This document shows, piece by piece, positions 55,490-64,000 of a stretch of 64,000 nucleotides of DNA (positions are counted from its first letter, which is position 1; each line of letters begins with the position of its first letter). The notes beneath the pieces are model-generated. The model saw only the letters and a program-made list of their open reading frames with translations. It did no database searches and was not told the origin of the DNA. Source of the stretch: Datnioides undecimradiatus (lineage: Eukaryota; Chordata; Actinopteri; Lobotiformes; Datnioididae). The DNA is taken from positions 13,484,996 through 13,548,995 of the forward strand of contig WARS01000010.1 in NCBI GenBank assembly GCA_008933995.1, in the 5' to 3' direction. The translations under genes and the position numbers were made by a program.

Positions 55490-58400
55490 TGTCATCTGAC
55501 ATTTTCAGAAGTGCAGTTTGGACGTCTTTGCTCTTCATAGAAATCATTGCTCAGATTAGGCGCATCACTGGCACGCAAAATCAGACTTGTGAGTATGCAG
55601 TGCACGCAGTTTGAAAGTCTGACGAGAGACTCTGGGCTGCAAAGTTTCACTGCTGCTGGTACATCGGCCAACAATGAATATTTTTATCCTTTACAAGTGC
55701 ATCTTCAAAGAGTCACTCTGCTGAGACTTACATTGACAAAGAGGGAAAATGTTAATGCAGACTGTACAACTAAACCCCATAATGTCCTCTGAAAGCTCAA
55801 AGACACTGACTGAATGAAAAAAAAGAAATACAACAACCCACTGTAATTTTCTATGTGATACATTCATTTTATTGCTTTGCTGTACAAAACAACACTTTGT
55901 CTTCTGTGGTAGTCCGCACAATCACGCAACAACAAAACACCTTTGATGTAAAAGGCTGCGCTCTCCCCATCAAACCGCTGCATGAAGAAGCATAGCTTAA
56001 TTAACTACAACTAAAAATAGGAAGAAGGGAAACAGACTTTTATTCTTCGGCTGTGTTGACTGAGAAATGCCCTTTACCAGCACAGTCTTGTGGAAAACAC
56101 GAGATATGTGGGTCAGACACAGTGGCAAAGTACGCCGAAGGACACTCTGACGTTGGCCCAGGGAATACAATCAGCCCCTCTTGAGCTCTGTCAGAAACAT
56201 CAGCCCCCTTGTGTCATTAAAAAAAAGTTGAAGAGGCTTTTCTTTTCTTTTTTTTTCAGAAAAGGATGACTGCAATGAATCAAACTTTGACCACACATTG
56301 AGACTCCTGCAGCAGCTGAACTGTGGACCACAGTCTTTAAATAACGTTCTCAGACGAGCGGACAAAACCTGGGGGATGCTGGAAGGTGAAGGGGGAGGGG
56401 CAGGAAAAAAGAAACTTGATGAAGGGATAAAAGTGCAGAGAAAAGGTGGTGGAAAGTGGAGAGGGTGAGATAGGCTGGTGTGTTTGATGGTAAGGTGGAG
56501 ACTGAGGTTTGGGCAGGAGCCAGAGTCAGCAGGGAATGGTCTGGCAGAGAAAAGATGTCTCTGTTCCATGAGTCGACAGCTGGACTCACCTTTGCAAAGT
56601 GGCCACGAAGAGAAGTGGAAGATGTTATTTAGACAGCACCGTGCTTTGGGAATTGGTTTTTACTTTCTGTATTTAGTAAGAACATGTGACATCAATATCA
56701 AAATTTAGTTTTTAAACACTTTTTATATGCACATCTATCTGTTAATCATGATTATTTTGTCTTTGGTCAGTTCATGTCTTAGTGTTTGCCTCAGACACAT
56801 TGCAGGGCTTTAGTGGATATAGATATCGTTGCCCTGGGGTTTGTCTCTCAGGCAATTGGGTAATGCATTTTAAAGAGAAAAGTTTTCTTATATATTTCCA
56901 TATACACATGTACACATGTGACATTTCACCCAATGTAATATATGACCCAGTTTACAACTACAGTATTACTGACGGGGTGTTTGTGGTCCTGGAAAAACTA
57001 CCTGTTTGCTAATGAAACTGAACATTTTTGACTGCTTCTGCTTCACATTTCAAGCACGTCACTGACAAAAAACAAGTTCACTTGGATTTTGAGGTACGTC
57101 CACAGACTGCAATGAGATTATCATAAGATTATCATCACAAGTGCTTCTAGAAAACGGTCAGTTTCAGCCTTTTTTGCCAGCAGATCAGTTGGAAATACTG
57201 CAGGAAGGAATGGAGCAAGAAGGAGCAGCGACAGTGAGCTGCTGGACGAAGAGCTGCGGGCGACGGGCTACACATTTCCAACTCCTTAGCCTTGTAACAA
57301 ACTCCCCTTTCATTGTAGTCTGCTGTCAACAGCATCACAGAAAAATCACAGACAAAGGCCATTTATTGTCTTTGAGGCGAAGACAGTTTAACTGATGGGT
57401 TAACTGTCACTGTCACTCTGCAAGAGCAGCAGAAAGAAAGACATAAAACAAACTGGCTGGTGGGACCAATGATTGTAAGGATGGTAGCTGAGACAAAGAT
57501 AAGTCTGAGAAGACCTTGGGACCAGACTGGACCAATGCCACCCTCGACAGCACACCTAGCAAGAGGCACACCATTGAGTTTTCAAGATAATTAATATATT
57601 TTTTCTCATTACTGCCACTAAAAGAAACACATTTTCATAAATAAAGCCCTGTGCTCCTGCACCAGATGGCAAACAAACAGATGCTTCCCTTAGATTCTGT
57701 CACTGTTTGGGCATTTGAGATGATAGACACTGTTACAACTCAGGACGAAGGATTCTGGCAGAGGCTTAATCAACATGGTAATGTGCATTCAATACTTTGC
57801 TGTGCGTTGTACAAATGTAAAAACAGTGATTACACTCGAGGCACAAACTGATCAGGGTTTGACATTGGTTCATTCATTAAATGGAAGGCTTCCAGTAGCA
57901 CTGTCATACTGACAGTCACACTTCATTGATTACCCACAGTTGCCACGTTTGCAATTTTCCTGCCAAACTTATCGTAAGTTCAATGTTTGGGGCTGCTCCC
58001 ACATTGTAGCCCATTCGTCAGGGGGCTTCAGCTGCTGCAGAAACAGTACAAATGTCCCGGAAAGCTAACAGTATTGACACTGCAGATAAATATCTGGAAA
58101 CCTGAGCACAGAGCCAGCAGACTTGCTGTACTGGCACAGTGGTATAGTTTGGGTTTGATAAAGTTAGTTTGAGTCAAAACTTTTATAAAAGAGCCACAGA
58201 AGGACACAGACTCCATGTGTGAGGGACAGTGAGATGTTGTGAATATGAAAATCTATGAAATATATTTTCAGATGTTTACAAGCCACCAATCTTCTAGTTC
58301 TAAGAAACTTCAAGGTTTCTGACATAAAAAACTTGTTTATGCAGAAGCGTATAAGAAACTCTTTCAAAGAAAGGTTCATTTATCTTATTTTCTACATGCT

Positions 58401-60640
58401 CTCATTCCCATTTTCAAATTGTACTTCACCAACAACAGCTGTGTCTTTAGGTAGGTGCTACAATGTTACAGGTGCGGGATGTTATGGAATGCAATGTATG
58501 TTGGCTTGATGAGCCAAGATACATGATTACCACTGGCAAGAGAGAAAATGAGCAATCGATGAACCAACATCCATTTTTTTAATCCTTTCATCCATTATCG
58601 ATACTTCAGACTGTGAGTGGGGCCTGCCCAAGGGATCTCTGACTAAACATGATCAGCAGTTGGAGCAGCAGCGGTGGCAGAGGCAGATAACCCTCAAATG
58701 CAAGGGAGTTCTTTTTTCAAACATTCCTTTAATATTTATCATCCTGGCACTACCACGCAGAAGGTACCAATTAACGTTAGTGTGACTGTAAATCTGGAGG
58801 GATGTATTTTGTAACATTTAACACAATCAAAAATACATATTTTAAAATGAATTCCACTATCTTTTTCAATTTTACAATTATATGATATTTTCCATTTGAC
58901 AGACGGACAGAAGCCCACTCACTTCAATCTGCATAGTCCAATTCTGCATGCTAGTATTCACTGATCCTTCCCTTTAACTTCATGTGGACAGCAGATGCAT
59001 CAAATACCAAGTGTAAAAAAGAGTCCAATGACACGTAATGAGAAGTGAAATAGTCTGTGCATGGAGGAGGCTTGAGTGGATGGATGGGTCATACAAACAC
59101 AAGACTGGGATGTTTTAACCTCATATGGAATCTAAGATCCTTCAGTTGACACATATAATGAGCTTCACTTAGGTTAAGTAGTAATTACAGCTCTGACATG
59201 CCTATTTTACACATTAACTTCATGTTTATTATCGTTACGATGCAACATAGGTCACCTGACTATGGATCTGCTTTTTCATAGAAATCAGAATTTGCCTTTG
59301 CACTGCACGCAATGTGAAGAGGACTTCATGCCCAAAGACAGTTGCAGGAACTGTGCTCCTTGTCCACTATACAAGGCAACACAGGGCTGGACCTGCCACA
59401 ACGACCTTTGGACACTCTATTAGCATAATATGATGCATGGAAAACCAGTGTTCAGTGAAGGGTGACGACAAGACTGCAGTCTCCAAAAATGCTTGGGGTC
59501 CGTCGGGCAGGTCAGCTGAGAAAAGACTGCTTCAGTGACCCCAAACCTAAATCAGATTGCTGAAACGATCCCACATCAGTGAGGTAGTGGTGGTCAAAAC
59601 AGCTTACATTGGGTAAATGCGCGCAGAAAGAAACTCAGTGCAGCCAATTGCCAACCAAGCCATCAAAAGTCTTCTGAGTTGGATGACCAAGTGAATGGAA
59701 GGAGTGTTTCTGAATGTAACCATACAATAGCATTCATCATATTGGCATGAAACTAAAAAACATTTGCCGGATTAAAAGGCCGCCTTCAGATTTACCCACC
59801 AGCTGTTTGAATTTAGCTAGCAACATTCACGTTGTTGCCTGTAGGCTACTGTAGCAGCGTACTACTTCTGCATAAGAAATTCAACCCAGTAATAAGAAGC
59901 GATCAGAGCCGGTTTTAAAAAGGGGAAACAGTTGAAAATGAATGCTGTGCAAATTTATGCCCCACTGCCAGCAAAAATGTGTAAGAATGCACGACAAAGT
60001 TTTTTCAGAATTTCAGATGATGCTGTGAAGGTGTTGCCAAACATTGTCTGTTTCTGAATTCTGCAGACACGAGGCAATATTAGCATTCGATCGGAGCCGC
60101 GTCTAAGTCTACCTGATGGTCTGGTGTTCATTCTCCTTTTAGCTCATTTCCAGCCTCCCACTTCCTGAGAAAAATATCTGGCTTGTTGGTGGCTTAAACA
60201 CCTTTAGAGCTTTTTCACTGAAGACAGCTGCCTGCTGTGCCCAGAAACAACACTGTGAACCGAATTTAGCACAAATTCTCTGTTGGTTCAAGTGGTGCTT
60301 TGAAATATAATCAAAGGAGAGCTATGATATTTTCACCGAGGAACTTCCTGATGTTTTGGTGTTCGAATGTTTACTGGTGACCACAGTTTTCTGAAATTGG
60401 TCCAGTTCTGTGCAAGCTTTGAGCCAAGAAACCTGTTACCATGTGCATCTGTAACAAGTCCAGCAACAATAAGAAACATATTTTTCTCTGTAGTGATTGC
60501 CAGTGATCAACACAATAAGTAATAATAAAAAAATGATAACAAATGTTACTTATAAGAAAATAACAAATACCTTTTCTTTGGGAAGTTGTGCTTGGGTTTA
60601 GACTTTCTTTTCTTTGGTGACCCCGGTTAAACTGTTCCCT
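55490..60640. other. Non-coding stretch with no recognised feature
   Basis: No exon-like frame, RNA gene or recognisable transposon was found. The minus-strand frames at 56171-56589 are low-complexity Ser/Pro/Phe frames from purine-rich DNA. The section 59260-59720 has the irregular feel of an old repeat but could not be matched to any family. Confidence 0.35.
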
Positions 60641-60647
60641 ACAGAGC

Positions 60648-60680
60648 CGATGGGCAGCAGTGACAGTGTGCTGCCCATCG
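60648..60680. repeat. Strong short hairpin (12-bp perfect stem)
   Basis: Arms CGATGGGCAGCA (60648-60659) and TGCTGCCCATCG (60669-60680) are exact reverse complements around a 9-base loop, GTGACAGTG. It is too short for a microRNA precursor on its own and no wider stem was seen. It could be the core of a small inverted-repeat element or a regulatory cruciform. Confidence 0.8.
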
Positions 60681-60689
60681 TCCCAGTGG

Positions 60690-61595
60690 GACACGAGTGT
60701 TAGCATCCACTTGTAGCAATAGCTAGCCACAACTTCAGCATGTCCTTATCCGACAAAGGCGGCCTGTGAAAGCCGAGCTGTGTGTTGTGTGACATCTTGT
60801 TGCCACAGTTCAGAGATGTGCAGCTATGAACCGTTTGCGTTTCAGATCTTTTAGAGACGCTAAGCTGCGATTTCTGTCCTCCACAGCAACAAACTCTTCA
60901 CAGCTCCTCTCTCCAACTCTCACTCACATCTCCACAGACGTCTTCCTGCAACAGCCTGCAACAGAGCAACTCTCACAACTGTCGCCAAATTTCAGAGTGA
61001 ATCTTCTACTTGTGCGAGACTCAGTTAGTTTCTCTATTTTCCTCCGTTTTAATGTCAATCTGAGTCTGTCAGCAGGGAAACAAAACAAGCACTTTATTAG
61101 ACCCACACTGACAGGGTGCAAAATCCCAATATTGCACATTGCAGCCAGTATTTCTGGCTGATCACTCACTCAATACTGGACCAATTTCTAAAATTGTTCT
61201 CCCCAGTAGGAATTTGGACTCCAAAACATGTGAAAATAAGCTTCAGGTTGAAAAATGCCAAAATTCTCTTTACAAAACTACTAAATGGATGCACTTAGAT
61301 AATATTTATCAACTTTTACATTTGGATTTGGTTCAGCTTGTACAAAATATAATCATTAGTATTACATTAGTATTAGTAGTATTACCTCACAAGTAATCTA
61401 TCTCTGAATGTAGAGAAGATGATGCAAAGTGACATCAGATGTTAATTCAAGCATGCCACTTTCTTCACATGCATTAACCATGTAAAAGTGTGATTTGCTT
61501 TGCACTTTCAGCCTTTTCTTCATCTTTAAACCATCCACCAAATACATTTATCTAAAATAAAAACGATAAGCGGCAGAGCTGAATGAGCGAGTGGC
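60690..61595. other. Non-coding stretch with no recognised feature
   Basis: The frames at 60826-61161 (plus) and 60924-61169 (minus) overlap each other and have no protein-like features. Confidence 0.4.
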
Positions 61596-61599
61596 CAGA

Positions 61600-61890
61600 T
61601 ATCTGGCACCGTATCAGCTTGTGTGGATTTAGACAGGAAAAGAATAGAAGATTATCATTATTGTGTCTCCTCCTGTTTCTCTCTGTGTCCAATCTCAGCG
61701 TGTCTGTCATCAAAGCAATGATCTGTTTAGATTTCTGGAATGGTGCAGCCTTGTTAATTTTCCTGCATTCTCAGCATGTTTTTCCGTATGGGATAGATGA
61801 GCTGGGCAGTCTGATGACAATAGAGAATGAGAGGCAGGGAAACTCCGTCTGGCTCTGCAGGCAATGAGCTATTGGAGCCCTGCAGAGTTC
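61600..61890. promoter_or_regulatory. Possible conserved non-coding block
   Basis: Unique sequence with GATTATCATTATTGTGTC, CATCAAAGCAATGATCTG (TCF-like ATCAAAG), TTGTTAATTTTCCTGC and CTGATGACAATAGAG (SOX-like ACAATAG). A 94-codon frame (61583-61867) crosses it but lacks splice support. Appearance-based. Confidence 0.27.
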
Positions 61891-62254
61891 AATCAATAGC
61901 ATGTGTACAGCAATCTGTTCACAGTGTTTGTGCCCAAATACTGCTGCTCTCACACTACAAACTGTCTTGTATTGTAATGTATCAGATGTCAAGGTTGCTT
62001 TTATCCTTTTGAGTTTTTGCAACCAAAACTTCTGTCGTTCGACAAGATTGCTCGTGCCTGTGCACGCACCTGTGCGGATACTGTCTAAAAGAGTGGAGAG
62101 TTTGTTCTGTACTTACTGTATGTGTTCCTCTATTAACTCATTCACTCATAATATAACTCTTTGGTAAGGATACAGAGGAGACATAGATTACAGATGATTG
62201 GTGCTTCACAGCTCTGTACCAGAACAAGACAGCTGTTGGAAAGAGGTTACGTTC

Positions 62255-62560
62255 ATTGTGGTGTGGTATGGCCATTTAATTTCAATTGATTAAGCACAAT
62301 TAGAACTTTCTATTTTATACTGACTCATCTGAGTAAATATAAATGATTTGCAGTTAAAAAACCATCAATCTAGAGATGCCATCAGGGCTCCGCCTACAGC
62401 TGCCCTGAATGGAAAGCTGCCCATCGTACATGGTGCTCATGCTGCAGTGTGGATATTCTTGATCTCTTTCAAAATAAATCCATGTGTCTGGCCAGCCTTA
62501 TTTGACTGCTCGCCTGGGTTTGGGTTGCAGTAGCGGGAGGCTAAACAAGGTAGCCCAGAT
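62255..62560. promoter_or_regulatory. Possible conserved non-coding block
   Basis: Non-repetitive sequence with CCATTTAATTTCAATTGATT, AGCACAATTAGAAC and CAAAATAAATCC, and no coding frame. Appearance-based; alignment would decide. Confidence 0.25.
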
Positions 62561-64000
62561 TCTTTCTCCCCAGTCTTTTCCTTCAGCTCGTCCTGGGGTT
62601 CTCATGAAGCCAGAACATGTAGAAAGCAGCCCGATTCTGTCCCGATTAAATATATTTTAAGCCAAATCGCTGGACCCCAACTAATTTTAGAATTACGCTG
62701 AATTTCTGCCAGATCAGTTGTTGCTACACGCTTAGTCGAGGGGGGTCATGATGCTTGATTAATTGCCCATATGGTCAACGATCTGGCTCCCGGTCAATTT
62801 GGTTAGATTTCTGGCAGATCAGTGATGTTGATCAACTGTCTGCAGTTCGAGCAGCACAATCTTCTTCACAGCTGCTGTCAGATGATCAGCAATAAACTGT
62901 ATTGAGCTTCTTTTGATATTTACCACATATGGTATTTTAGATGCTGAGGCTAAAACTGCAGTCTTGAGACTTTTACCTCCCCTTTTTACTTCTTCATCCT
63001 GATTTTCTGTCCAGTTTAAACTCTCCAGCATGTTCTGGGTGTCTCAATGGGTCTCCTCACAGTGTGTGGTGCCCAGATCATTATTCCTTTTCATTTTATG
63101 TTTCCAAAGTCGGAGTCTCAGAAGGCATTTTTTTTTAAAAAAATGACAATGAAACTGGTTACATGACTTTCATCTTTTAAAATCTGAAAGTAATCCCGAA
63201 TGATATTTTTAATTTCGAATGAAAAAACGATTGTCTCAGTTCACTTCAACAGCAGTGTTTTACATGACTGAGCCAATACTGTGATTACAGAGGATGCAGG
63301 GGTCACTTAGTGAAACTTTGGAACAGTCCAACAGCAGTTGTCAGGTTGTTTATATTAGTAACTTAAAAGTTGTGTTACGCAGTCACAAAATGCAGTGGAT
63401 CCCTCCGCGGTGCCTAAAAGACATCAGAAAAACTGGGACATGTTGAATGGCTGCGATCCAGCATGAGCTGAAGCACTGTGGCAGAATGTTTTCTCGCTCA
63501 GCGCGGTTTTGATAGACGGAAGGACAGCAAACGTGACTGGCTGCTGACCAGGGGACAGGAATTTGGAGCAGCAGGGGTTAATACAGTACACCAGAGAAAA
63601 TGCAATGCAACTTAACAGTGCACTGAGTTGTTCAATAAAAATATACTTTAATAAATTCTCCATTCTCATAGCAAACAAAATACCCCGACCTAGATATTTC
63701 CAAGTATGAAATGAATGGCCATTAAGATGGTGATAGCATATTTATATTTAATCCTATTGGCCATCACAGCTAGTCCAGACAAAGCTTTCACATTCAGTTC
63801 TAAAGCTTATGCTCAGTCAAAACTCATCTTTTTCCACATTTTACACAGTTACGTTGCTCTATAACCCTAATGGTCCATCCTGGTGCTTGTTTAAAAGGGA
63901 ACTGAATAATACCTGAATGACTGCAGGTTCTATTGAGTAGGACTGGATACACTGCAGGTGGGCATCTTTTGATTCTCTGTGGAAATTTGCTCAATGACGC
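62561..64000. other. Non-coding stretch with no recognised feature
   Basis: AT-rich unique sequence to the right edge of the window. Short T/A runs lie at 63129-63141. No gene, RNA or known repeat was recognised. Confidence 0.4.

Noticed and set aside
56171-56589. 132-codon and 79-codon minus-strand frames rich in Ser, Pro and Phe
   Set aside because: Low-complexity translation of purine-rich DNA in two overlapping frames, without motifs.
1-64000. CRISPR arrays, bacterial operons, prophage or plasmid features
   Set aside because: No regularly spaced direct repeats, Shine-Dalgarno-led gene series or prokaryotic genes are present. The window is vertebrate nuclear DNA.

Overview
This is a vertebrate nuclear sequence, almost certainly from a ray-finned fish. 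The evidence is long CA/GT microsatellite arrays, decayed Tc1/mariner and LINE copies of teleost type, tRNA-like SINE remnants, a CpG-rich promoter, and two spliced exons of a vertebrate-only immunoglobulin-domain gene. Nothing bacterial or viral was seen: no operons, CRISPR, tRNA or rRNA genes. Almost all open reading frames of 60-190 codons are chance frames or frames running through microsatellites.

One gene can be named with confidence. On the minus strand the first two coding exons of vstm2a (V-set and transmembrane domain-containing protein 2A) lie at 18343-18421 (signal peptide) and 16833-16999 (start of the V-set domain), joined across a 1.34 kb CpG-rich intron 1. The remaining exons, which would lie at lower coordinates, were not found, so 1-16832 is probably intron 2 (at least 16.8 kb) and the 3' half of the gene lies beyond the left edge. 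The region to the right, 18.9-64 kb, is the 5' flank. It looks like a gene desert, in line with the large gene-poor interval upstream of VSTM2A in mammals.

Layout: 1-16.8 kb, probable intron 2 with a few possible conserved blocks, one teleost interspersed repeat (about 5.35-5.86 kb) and an E-box hairpin (11.7 kb). 16.5-18.9 kb, CpG island, exons 2 and 1, and a 40-base near-perfect palindrome in intron 1. 15.6-21.3 kb, an unusual cluster of eight dinucleotide arrays. 19-43 kb, non-repetitive sequence with several stretches that look like conserved regulatory DNA (best at 35.65-36.62 and 38.38-38.80 kb), broken by a Tc1 relic (34.5 kb) and a LINE tail (41.0-41.3 kb). 43-56 kb, repeat-rich: a second Tc1 relic, a 21-bp minisatellite, several SINE/MITE-like remnants, and a frameshifted, unassigned protein-coding relic at about 51.2-52.2 kb. 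56-64 kb, mostly featureless, with a strong short hairpin at 60.65 kb and two possible conserved blocks near 61.7 and 62.4 kb.

The item most worth following is the 51.2-52.2 kb relic, where four consecutive frames together read like one continuous unknown protein. No novel biological system can be demonstrated from the sequence alone. All calls of conserved non-coding DNA rest on composition and appearance, not on alignment.
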